From Chlamydomonas sphaeroides (taxonomy: Eukaryota > Chlorophyta > Chlorophyceae > Chlamydomonadales > Chlamydomonadaceae): a stretch of DNA of 64,000 bases. The first letter of the stretch is position 1. The number at the start of each line of letters is the position of its first letter. The stretch lies in the NCBI GenBank assembly GCA_001662425.1, contig BDDC01000363.1, positions 1 through 64,000 of the forward strand, in the 5' to 3' direction. Position numbers and translations under genes: made by a program. Under the pieces are notes generated by a model, which worked only from the letters and a program-made list of their open reading frames with translations, did not search any database and was not told where the DNA came from. Positions 55,291 through 64,000 of this stretch are shown in pieces.

Positions 55291-57875
55291 ATGTCTAGGG
55301 CTCCGATGCAAGCGAAAGGCTTCCTTTTCGCGCTAGCTTCCGTCCTGAGATTAGCGCTGCATGTGCTAGTCCTCACATGTGGATTGATAGCCACAGCGTC
55401 GCCCCCAACGGGCCCGGCGCCATCGGCCATCTCCATCGGGGACTTGCTCGTTGTGTTCCCCGTCGGCAGCAGCCATCTAGGATTGGTCAACACGTCTCGC
55501 GTGTGGCGCATGGGAGCTCGGGCACACGTCGTCGTGGATGACCAGGTAGGACCTGGGTTCGTCGCCAATGCCCGTGGCACCTGCCCTCCCCTGCCCCCCT
55601 CTGCCCCCGCCGTGTGCCGCCCCGCCGCCAGCCGGGCCCTGCCTTGCCTCCACGACCAGACACCGCCTGAGCCTGAGCCCATGCCATCTCGACCAAGCAG
55701 CCCCAGCCTTCCGCTGTAACGCCTGCACCCGTCACCCATCACCACCGCCGCCGCTTGCGGGTGCCGCCTACCCTCCGCTGCCACCGCAGGCCGACCTGGC
55801 GTCGCTGCGCGCCGCGGGGCGGCCCCACAACGAAACCTTCTCCGCCACACCCGATTTCCCCGGCGAGTTCAGCGCCCTGCGACACGTGCTGGCGCCTGTG
55901 CTGGCGCACCGGGCGCACCGCGGCACCTACAAGTGAGCTGGGGCCCACGCGCGGCGGTGCCAGGCGCCAGCGGCCAGGCCGTCGCAACGGCGGGCTCTGG
56001 CCCTTGCGCCCTGCCGCTGCCGTGGCAGCCTTCTACGTGCTCTCTAGCCCCAACCTTGACCCCGTGACCATCACTGTAACACGCGCCACAACACACGCCG
56101 GGATGTCAAGCCTGCTTATGGTGGCGTTTGGGCTTCGCTCCCGCACCGGCGCACCGCTCTCGGCCGCATCCCTGCCTGCCTGTCGCACGGCTAATGTGCC
56201 AATCCCCCAGGGTGTCGTGTGTCGGGCATATGTTGATTATTACGAACACACGCCTCACCACAGGTGGATGCTGCTGGGCGACGGCGACACCGTGTGGTCG
56301 CTGCCCGCGGTGCTTGCGCTGCTGCGCCGCAGCCCGCTAGACCACATGCAGCCGGCGGCCGTCAGCGACTTCCTTGTGCACTGCCGCCAGGCGGCGCGCG
56401 GGGAGCGGCTGGTGCAGGCGCGTGCGGGGGCAGGGGCGAGCGCGACGCCGGAGGGCCACGGCACGGCGGCAGAGGGCCAAGCAAGGGACGAGTCCGTTGT
56501 TGTCAGTTGCGGGAAGGCCCCACTGGGGATCAGAGTCCTCGCTGCTCTGCTGCCCCGCCCTGCGGCTCGCCCACGCGAGCGAGCTGACCGCCCCGCCCTC
56601 GGCCCGCCCTCGCCAGGCGCCCCTGGAGCGGGACGGTCGCTGCCTGCCGTGCAACGAAGCGGCGGCGGCGGCAGCTGCCGGGCCGCCCGGGGCCTGCCCC
56701 TGCCGCCTTCCGCGGGGCGGCTACTCGAAGCTGGCCGGCTCGGAGTGCCCCGCCGATGGCCGCACGTCATTCTACGGAGGCGCAGGTTGATTGGGCATGC
56801 CTCTGACCACCCAACACGAAAACACTACGAATGATGGGGTTGCACCGGGCGCAGTTGGATCAGGGCCTAGCGGCCTCCGTGCACGCACCGGCGGCGGCTG
56901 TGGGTTCTGGACGTGTCCCCTTCCTGGCTCCGGCTGCTGTCGTCCAGCCGTACTCTAAACTTGCCGGTGGCCTGCATCCGCGCGCACCGATCCCGCCTCG
57001 CGCTCTGCCCCGTGCCCCGCCCCTACCGGGCCCCAGGCGTGCTGCTGTCCCACGCCCTGGCGGCGCAGCTGGCGGGCGGCCACTACGCGCTGCCACAGGG
57101 GTCCCGCGCTCCGGCGGCCACCCTGTACCAGGTCGGTCCTCGTGACGCTGAATGCAGCGGTTGGGGGTCAACCGCTGCAGCGGTTGGGGGCCAACCGCTC
57201 GATGAGGTCTGCAATGCGTCCAGCTGCCTGCATGGCCGCACTGCGGCTGGGCTGTGGTGACGATAGCGAGCTCGCAAAGGACCCTGCTGGCTGTCCGCAT
57301 TCTCAAGCCTGGCGCCGCGCTTTCCTCGCGCCACGCCCTACCCCCGGCAGGTCGCCTTCTCCGGCCTCATCACAGCCGGCGACACGCTGTTAAGCGAGGC
57401 CATTCGCCTGCACGGCGTCGGCTTCACGGCGCCGCCACCACGGGACAGCGACAGCGTAGACGCCAATGCCGATGCGGGCAGCAGCAGCCAGCGGCGGCAG
57501 TTCGGGACTCTGTGTGACTTTAACGACCGCGAGTCGCCGACCATGCTGTTCAAAGCGCACAAGCGCTTCGCGGAGCTAGAGCCCGACGCGTTCCGTGACG
57601 TGATCTCCGTACACGTACGGCAACTGGGTACGGACATGGATCCGTACCTGGCCGTGGTACGGAAGATGGGCGAGCTGTTCTCGGGCAGCGGGCTGCCGGC
57701 GGCGGCGGCGCCTAGTGGGGACGGTGCGGTGGCAATGCCGGTGGCGGGCAGCGGTGGGGGTGATGGGGGTGGCGGCGGCGGCGCAGTCTTGCGGCGCGTC
57801 AAAACGCACGAAGGGCCGGCTGCACGCAGCGGGCGGCGGCTGTTTCGACGTCGGAGGTGGCCCGGGGCACGGTGA
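55291..57875 (+). CDS. Fringe-like glycosyltransferase (GT31 family)
   Basis: ATG at 55291, then a hydrophobic anchor (LASVLRLALHVLVLTCGLIA). Exons: 55291-55545, 55790-55932, 56264-about 56411, about 56617-56787, 57038-57132, 57351-57875. Motifs in order: DLLVVFPVGSSHLGLVNTSR, KWMLLGDGDTVWSLPAVLAL (D-x-D site, GDGDT in place of the usual DDDT), FYGGAGVLLSHALAAQLAGG (the fringe YGGAGxxLS loop, rebuilt exactly across GCA-G|GC-GTG), and SGLITAGDTLLSEAIRLHGV then GFT (the fringe GxTxGxDxxLxxxxxxxGV equivalent). Plant DUF604 and animal fringe proteins have this order and transfer hexoses or GlcNAc in the Golgi; the acceptor here is unknown. The C-terminus beyond about 57690 is Gly-rich and then basic. 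Third transferase gene in a row. Confidence 0.78.
56150..56260 (+). repeat. Dispersed repeat, copy in the fringe-like gene
   Basis: Lies in the intron 55933-56263, immediately before the GDGDT exon. It is highly similar in reverse complement to about 44950-45060 in transferase A. Confidence 0.8.
57154..57199 (+). repeat. Tandem pair of 23-bp palindromic units
   Basis: 57154-57176 and 57177-57199 are near-identical (one difference). Each contains the inverted repeat AGCGGTTG...CAACCGCT, so the pair can form two hairpins or one long one. Located in the last intron of the fringe-like gene. Confidence 0.85.
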
Positions 57876-58599
57876 CGGCCACGCAAGTGGCTCATTGTTA
57901 AACTACTGACGATTGATCTTCGTCGCCCGTGGGCTTGGGTCTCATCTCTCATGTCGCATTAGGGGAACCGCGCTGCCTGCTGCCGCCGCACGCGCCGCGT
58001 GTGCGCCCGCGTGGGTCGACGACATGACTGTGGGTCCGCCGGCAACTGCAACCGTGCAACGATGTGTGCCATCCGTGCGTTTAGATTTGCATGCTGGACT
58101 GTCCGCACGGGTCTGCCGCTGACTGCTGAGGGTTAACCACTGGGCAGCAGTGTACACGGCATGCGGATTCTGCTAGCTAGCTGCCGGCAGCTGTCGCGCA
58201 GTAGCGTACAACTGGTGCGTGGGGAAGTGACACGCGGTCGTGTTAGCTCGATGCTGCCGGCATTTTGCCTCGCTGATGCATATGCGGCATGGAGTCAACC
58301 GCTCGCTCTTACAGCTACCTGTGGCTGAGCGGCACTGCTGCGCACCCGGCCCTCGCCAGGCAGCATCGGTACATACCCTCCTGGCACACTCATCATGACG
58401 CCATCAGATAGCGCGGCCAGCCCCCGAGGATGGAGGAATGCAAGCCCTTGCGTTCGGCCACCGGTCGCACTCGGCGGCGCTCAGCATGCAAGCCCTCCAT
58501 CCGCGCAGGGGCCCCAAGACGCCTCCCAGCCCCAAGCCGCAGGGCCGTCCCCACTGGTCTCCCCAGCCCCTGGGAGCTGTCGCCCCCTCGCGCACCCCC
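57876..58599. other. Intergenic between convergent genes
   Basis: About 720 bp containing the 3' UTRs of the fringe-like gene and of gankyrin (minus-strand TGTAA at 58309-58313). No gene seen. Confidence 0.5.
58309..58313 (-). terminator. TGTAA polyadenylation signal of the gankyrin gene
   Basis: TTACA on plus, 287 nt past the gankyrin stop (58600-58602) in minus sense. Confidence 0.4.
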
Positions 58600-60810
58600 T
58601 CAGTCGATCTCCATGCCGCCCTCTGCCGCCTTCTGCAGCGCCGGCGCGTTCTCGCCCGCTATGGACAGCGGCGTGTCGCCGTCCTTGCTGGCCACCTGGC
58701 GCAGGCGGCAACGACACACAGAGGCAGGCGAAGGGATTGGCCGCGAGGGATGCAGGGAATAATAACATGGGGGACACGAGCATGGCAGGTGCATACGGAG
58801 GGGCTGCGTAGGATTACTGTGCTGCACAGGGACCGGACCGGGAGGAGCACGACACCGCACGTTGTACCAGGGCGCAGGGAGGAGAGGCGCCACAAAGGAG
58901 GCCGCGAGCTGGCCAAGTCGTGGCTTCATCGGGCCGCGCAGGGGCCCTTGGCGCGGCCCTGCCTTGTTTCTACTTGCCCTGCCACCGGCCAGCTGCAGCC
59001 CCCGCCCTGCCGACTGCCGACTGCTGCACGCAGCTTGGGCCACGAACCTGCAGGCTGGCTGGCCCTCCCCGCGCGGCCAGGTAGAAGGCCGCCGCCGCCT
59101 GGTCGCACTGCACCGCCACAAAGAGGGGCGTGCAGCCCTGCTTGTCCTGGGGGACGGGATCGGGAGGGGAAGGAGCGAGGCAGCAGGTGGGGCCAGGAGC
59201 CCAGGGCGTGCACGCGCCGCGTAGCGCGTAGCTCGGCCGGTCGGGCAGCAAGGCAGGCGCCGGCAACGCCACACGCAAGGTGCCTCCACGCGCCGGGCAG
59301 TGCAGCAGCTGCCGTGCACGTAGCGCCCAGGGCCGCGGTGCCGTACAAGCCGCCGCACTCGGCTCTGTGACCCGCCCGCCCCTGCCTCGGCGCGGCAGCC
59401 CAGCCACACACCACGCTGCGCCGTCCTACCGTAACCCCGTACAAGCCGCCGTACGCGGTTACTGCCGTACCTGCCGGTCCAGCGCCGCCTTGCCCTGCTC
59501 CACCAGCAGCTTGACCACGTCCACCCGGCCCGTGGAGGCGGCGCGGTGCAGTGGCGTAGCGCCTGTGGAGTCGGCCGCGTTCACGGCGGCACCGCAGCCT
59601 AGCAGCGCCCGCACCACGCCTGCCCGTCCCTTGCTGGCCTGCGGGTCGGGGAGCAGGGGCGGAGGCAGGGGTGGCGGGAGCGGTCGAGGCGAAAGCTGTT
59701 GCGGGGGGTGGCGGCGGGCGGGGCGGGGGGCGCCGGCGCGGCGGCTGTGATGGGCAGGCGACCAGTCGTGAGACAGGGCGGGGGTCCTCTGTGCCACCGC
59801 AGCGACGCCGCACCGCGGCGGCCTCGTGCGCCACCGGCTGCCGCCGGCTGCGGCCCATCCCCGCTGTCTGTCTCTGCGGCTTCACCGGCCCAGTGCCATC
59901 GGCCCCATGCCGCGGCTCACCGCATAATGCAGCGCCGTGCGGCCGCCCGAGTTGGCGGCGCCCACCTCGGCGCCCAGCTGCAGCAGCAGCCCCACGACGG
60001 CCTCGTGCCCGCAGCTGGCGGCCGACTGCAGCGGCGTCCAGCCCTGGCGGCCGCAGGACAGAGGGGCGGCGGTGGGGCGGGGGGGGGCTGGAGCTTGGCG
60101 GGCAGCGCGCGCAGCCAGCTGGGCGGTCCGCGTGCGCCGCGACCCGCGCAAGCGAGAGGCCGCGCCACGACGGCTTCCAAAGAGGTCACGCCGCATCGCC
60201 ACGGCAACATGATCGACCGCCACGCCGGCGGGGCGGCGCCCAGGGCCTCAGGCACGCGCCCGCTCGAGCCAGTCGGCTGCCTCCACAGCCCCAGCCGCCA
60301 ACCCCAGCCGCAGGATCAGCCCCCAGCCTGCAGCCCCGAGGCCCCCCTGAATGCACACCTCCTCGTCCACCGCGTTGACCGCATCCACGCCGCCCGGCCG
60401 CCCCGCCAGCAGCTGCACCAGCTCCAAGCAGCCGCTGGTGGCGGCATTGTGAAGCAGGCTGCGCTCGTCCTCGTCGCGCCGCCTCACCAGCCGGTCCAGC
60501 TCTGTGGCGCGTGGGGGAAGCGCATGCGTCGGCGCAGCGGGGCAGCGGGGTCGGGGAGCTGCGGCACGGGTGGTGCGAGGCGGCTGGTGATCGCGCCGGG
60601 TTGCGTGGAGCGCCGGGCGCCGGGAGTTGGTGGACTTGTGAAGGCAAGCGATGGGTGTGGGAAGGCCCGTGCACGGGGAGATTGCTGGGGAGCTGGCGCG
60701 TCGATGGGCAAGCGGCGGCGGCGGCTCAAGGTGCGCTGCCCACCATCGGGCGGCAGTGACTGGAAATAGGCCAGCTCGCCATCACGGGCGCGCTGCGCCG
60801 CCTTGTCCAT
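58600..60810 (-). CDS. Gankyrin-like ankyrin-repeat protein (26S proteasome subunit PSMD10/Nas6 type)
   Basis: ATG at 60810. Exons about: 60810-60744 (MDKAAQRARDGELAYFQSLP), 60505-60359 (RDEDERSLLHNAATSGCLEL), 60044-59928 (GWTPLQSAASCGHEAVVGLL, GGRTALHYA), 59641-59470 (ASKGRAGVVRALLGCGAAVN, TGATPLHRAASTGRVDVVKL), about 59145-59053 (DKQGCTPLFVAVQCDQAAAA) and 58703-58600 (KDGDTPLSIAGENAPALQ, TGA). The spliced length is about 230 residues, against 226 for human gankyrin, with the same number and phasing of ankyrin repeats and the same short capped C-terminus. Family role: chaperone that binds the Rpt3 ATPase during assembly of the 19S regulatory particle. The Rpt3-binding surface was not checked residue by residue, so another ankyrin protein of the same size remains possible. 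Head to head with hexokinase. Confidence 0.75.
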
Positions 60811-61269
60811 GACAGAAGCACGCCCTCAGCGAGGGGCGGCGTCAGCCGCGGGCAGCCGGGGTGCGGCGCGTGCTGCCCGGGGTGGTGACCGGTGGTTGGT
60901 TGCGGTTGTGTGTCCGAAGAGTGCCGCGGCAATTCCCTGCGTGCTTATGTGAAGCGAAAGGTAGGTCGCGCTGGGTACAAGTAAGGAACACGATCTGCGG
61001 CAGATGTCGAGCGAGTTGATAGTGCCGAGGGGCGCGTGGGATACTGAGCGTATGGCGTATTGCAGGCTTAGCAATGCAGTTTCACGCGCTGGAGTCTTGG
61101 CTTCTCGTCAGGGCTGCATTGGCAAGCCCTCAAAAAGCCCTGCAGCAATTGCAGCGCGCATCGGCCGCGCTGTTCGGTCATACACACTATAACGCCCACT
61201 GCTATTACCTGCAAGCAAGGCGACCCGGCTTTGAGCGCTGAGCAACACCCTCGCTTCGCTGTGCAAGTC
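60811..61269. promoter_or_regulatory. 459-bp bidirectional promoter region (gankyrin / hexokinase)
   Basis: The gankyrin (minus) and hexokinase (plus) start codons are 459 bp apart, head to head. The interval contains GCAATTGCAG and CACTATAACG (61185-61194), possible initiator elements for the plus strand. No exon seen. Confidence 0.5.
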
Positions 61270-64000
61270 ATGGCGCCACGCCTGGCCGTATGGCTACCAG
61301 TGATCACCAGCACAGCGCTGGGTGTCGCCATTGGGCTGCGTAAGCTCGACCCACCTCTCTCGGACAGCAAGGAGAGCAAGCTGCAGACCTTGCTCAGGCG
61401 CTACAGGGAGCAGCTGCTGGCAAACCCTGAGAAGCTCGCAGCGCTCGAGCGGGAGTTTCAGGCCCAGATGGCCGACGGCCTTAAAAAGAAGGCCCCGGTC
61501 GATGGGAAGCACATGATGATGCTCCCCACCTTCGTGACGCGCCTGCCCGACGGCACGGAGACGGGCGAGTGCTACGCGCTGGTGAGCTCCGCGCTGTCGC
61601 CGGCGTCGGGTGCCAAATAACCCAAGCGTTACGGCGCCGCACCCGGCGAACACTGCCCTCCCCCAACCGCCCTCATCCCTCCCTCCCCATCCCACCGTCC
61701 CGCACCCTCCCCTCTCCCCGTGCCCTCCCCCACAGGACTTGGGCGGCACCAACTTCCGTGTCATGTACGTCCGTCTCGGCGAGGAGCCCAGCTCCATCGC
61801 CGAGATGGACGTGGACGAGGTGCCCCTGCCCCGCGAGATCACCACGGGGCCCGGCGTCAAGCTCTTTGACTTCCTCGCCACCACCCTCAAGTCCTTCATC
61901 GACCGCCACCAGGCCGACAAGGCCGCCGCGTCCGCCACCGCCGGCACCGCCAGCGGCGCCGCCGCGGCGCTGCCTGTGGTGGGCTTCTGCTTCAGCTTTG
62001 CGGTGGAGCAAAGCGGCCTGGCGTCGGGCACGCTTCTGGACTGGACCAAGGGCTTTTCGGCCAACGGCTGCATCGGGCGCGACCCCGTGGCGCTGCTGAA
62101 CGCGGCGCTGGAGCGCTGTGGGCGGCCGTGCAGGGTGGCGGCGCTGCTGAACGACACGGTGCGGGCCAGCTGCCCGGGGCACGGCTGCCGCCGTTGGGAC
62201 GGCCGCGGGCAGCCATGACGCACGGCTGCAGGGGGCGCAGGCCGGTAGCCAAGGCACACCAGCGCAAAGCCGCCACGCTTCACGCAGGAACAGGGGATGG
62301 ACGCAAAGCGAGGAGCTCGGCAGCGGCCGCGCGCTGACTGCGGCCTGCGTTGCCCAGCCCATGGGCTCCTCCCGCTCCCCTCTGTTCCTCCCCTTCACGT
62401 CGCGTCCGTGCTTTCTCTCGCCCGCTTCTCTCTCCCGACCTCTGCCCATGCCAGGTGGGCGTGCTGGCTGCGCAGTGCTACCTGGAGCCCGCCACGCAGC
62501 TGGGCGTCATCCTGGGCACCGGCACCAACGCCGCCTACGTGGAGAAGACGGCGGCCATCGCCAAGTGGAGCCCGCCAGCCGGGGCGGCGGGCGGCCGCAG
62601 CGCTGTCAACACCGAGTGGGCGGCCTTCTTCTCCACCAGCCTGCCGCGCTGCCTGGAGGACCTGGCGGTGGGCCGGGCGGGGGCGGAGGGGGGAGGGCGG
62701 AGGCGGCCTGGGGTTTCGGGCACGGCACGGGGCCCGTGATGACGCCCACGTGGCGCCTTCCGCTGCGGCGGATGGGGGCCGGAGGGCACGACCGCGGCCT
62801 GAGCACTTCATAAGCCGTCCTCCGCCTCCTCATTCCCGTGCCTCCCTCCCCTCCCCTCCCTTCCTTCCCTGTCGCTCCCGCAGCTGGACGCCGCCTCGCC
62901 CAACCCCAGCAAGTACATGTTTGAGAAGCTGCTGTCGGGCATGTACCTGGGCGAGGTAGCGCGTCGCATCCTGGCGTCCATCGCCAAGGACATCCCCGGC
63001 CTCTTCCGGCCCAAGCTCACGCCCTCGTCGGACGCCGCCGCCACGGCGCCGGCCGAGCCGGGGCAGGCCCCCGAGCTGCCGTCCGGCCTCAAGACCCCCG
63101 GGTCGCTCAGCACCGCCAGCCTGGCGTCCATCGTGGAGGACCGCTCCTGGCGCCTGCTGGCGACGCGCAAGCGGCTGAGCGAGGAGCTGGGCTGCCACTG
63201 GCCAAGCACCCGCGCGGCGCAGGTGGTGCAGGAGGTACGTGATGCGATGGCATGGGCTGGGGCCTGGGGGCTGGGGGCTGGGGCCTGGGGGCTGGGGGCT
63301 GGGGGCTGGGGGCTGGGGGCTGGGTTGGGGGCTGAGGCCTGGGTTGGGGGCTTGGGGCGGGTGGGTGTCCCCGGGCTGCTGCTATGTCGTTACGATGCGC
63401 TGGGGTGAGCGCAGAACGGGTGCTGCAGGCGGGCGGTAGGGATCCGTGCGTTGGCACGTCATGCCAGAGCCCGGGCCGGAGCCGTTGCGCCGATGATGTG
63501 CGTCAAGCCTCTATTCGCCAACCCCCAACCGACCCGACAGGTGTGCACGCTTGTGGCCAAGCGCAGCGCGCAGCTGACGGCCATGGCGCTGCTCGCCATC
63601 CTGCGGCGCAACGGCTGGACCGCCGCCTCGCCGCCGGCGCCCGTCACGATCGCCTTCGACGGCGGCGTGTACGAGGGGTTCCAGTCGTACCGTACGATGC
63701 TGGACGAGCAGCTTCGCGAGCAGCTGGGCGAGCGCGCGGACGAGCTGGCGCCGCTCATCAAGTGCAAGCTGACGCACGACGGCTCGGCGCTCGGCGCCGC
63801 CGTGCTGGCGGCGGCGGCTGTGGCGGCGCCGGCGCAGTCGTCGCCGGCTGAGGCGGCGGCGGCGTTGGCCTCGGCGGCTCAGGCCGCGATGGCGGCGGCG
63901 GCGGCTCCGGCGGCCGCGGCGGCGGCGGCGGCCCTCAAGTCCGCGCTGGGGGCGGCGGCTAACATGGCGCACTCGGCCGAGGCGGCGGCGGCGGCGGTGG
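61270..64000 (+). CDS. HXK1: Hexokinase (3' end beyond the window)
   Basis: ATP-dependent phosphorylation of hexoses at C6. Exons: 61270-61581, 61736-62158, 62455-62667, 62884-63234, 63541->64000; at least 586 residues in the window. The N-terminus MAPRLAVWLPVITSTALGVA is a membrane anchor like that of plant type B hexokinases, which dock on mitochondria. Motifs: ECYALDLGGTNFRVMYVRLG (phosphate 1), VGFCFSFAVEQSGLASGTLL then DWTKGFS (sugar), AALLNDTVGVLAAQCY (catalytic Asp), LGVILGTGTNAAYVEK (phosphate 2), AVNTEWAAFF, NPSKYMFEKLLSGMYLGEVA, IAFDGGVYEGFQSYRTML and LTHDGSALGAAVLAAAA (adenosine). Insertions rich in Ala/Pro separate core blocks. Past the usual C-terminus the frame continues as an Ala-rich tail of at least 55 residues. 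Symbol given by analogy with the single green-algal hexokinase. Confidence 0.93.
63253..63360 (+). repeat. Intronic 7-mer (GGGGCTG) minisatellite
   Basis: G-rich tandem GGGGCTG/GGGCCTG units just after the donor at 63235 in the fourth hexokinase intron; able to form G-quadruplexes on the coding strand. Confidence 0.85.

Overview
The window is intron-rich, roughly 65-70% GC nuclear DNA from a green alga, most likely a volvocine chlorophyte (Chlamydomonas/Gonium/Volvox relatives). The reasons are short exons with strict GT..AG (a few GC..AG) junctions and C-rich acceptors, Ala/Gly/Pro-rich proteins with poly-Q and poly-A tracts, TGTAA polyadenylation signals 170-290 nt after several stop codons, and chlorophyte-type gene content. 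A 371-base N run shows it is a draft assembly. No rRNA, tRNA, CRISPR or intact transposon was seen. All gene models were spliced by eye; internal boundaries that give a continuous conserved protein are quoted, the others are approximate.

Layout. 1-1.4 kb: no gene, one long hairpin. About 1.4-3.8 kb (+): AIM24/TIGR00266 family protein. 4.5-10.0 kb (+): F-box leucine-rich-repeat protein. 13.8-10.7 kb (-): large unrecognised Ala-rich protein. 17.6-14.6 kb (-): secreted protein with two ABM-like (dimeric alpha/beta barrel) domains. 20.2-19.3 kb (-): elongation factor SPT4. 23.3-20.7 kb (-): organellar GatB/YqeY-domain protein. 23.6-24.8 kb (+): small unrecognised protein. 25.5-29.1 kb (+): type II membrane GT32-like glycosyltransferase. 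29.9-31.9 kb (+): SMYD-like SET protein. 32.3-34.4 kb (+): organelle-targeted group 1 LEA protein. 34.6-39.1 kb (+): histone deacetylase. 40.5-47.4 and 48.3-54.8 kb (+): tandem pair of PF03407 nucleotide-diphospho-sugar transferases. 55.3-57.9 kb (+): fringe-like GT31 glycosyltransferase. 60.8-58.6 kb (-): gankyrin/PSMD10. 61.3 kb to the window end (+): hexokinase, running off the edge.

How the genes relate. Four glycosyltransferase genes of three families lie within 33 kb; three are consecutive and two are tandem duplicates that share a 334-bp identical block, intron included, which points to recent gene conversion. This resembles a small secretory-pathway glycosylation cluster, perhaps for hydroxyproline-rich wall glycoproteins (inference). 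The rest is housekeeping: transcription (SPT4, HDAC, SET), proteolysis (gankyrin, F-box), glycolysis (hexokinase) and stress protection (LEA).

Most unusual structures: (1) a LEA gene in which four separate 60-nt phase-0 exons each encode one 20-residue motif; (2) four genes in a 13-kb stretch in which a splice junction plus 15-40 bp of exon is duplicated inside the adjacent intron, giving decoy junctions; (3) an approximately 110-bp dispersed repeat in opposite orientation in two glycosyltransferase genes; (4) probable GC-AG introns conserved between the tandem paralogues.
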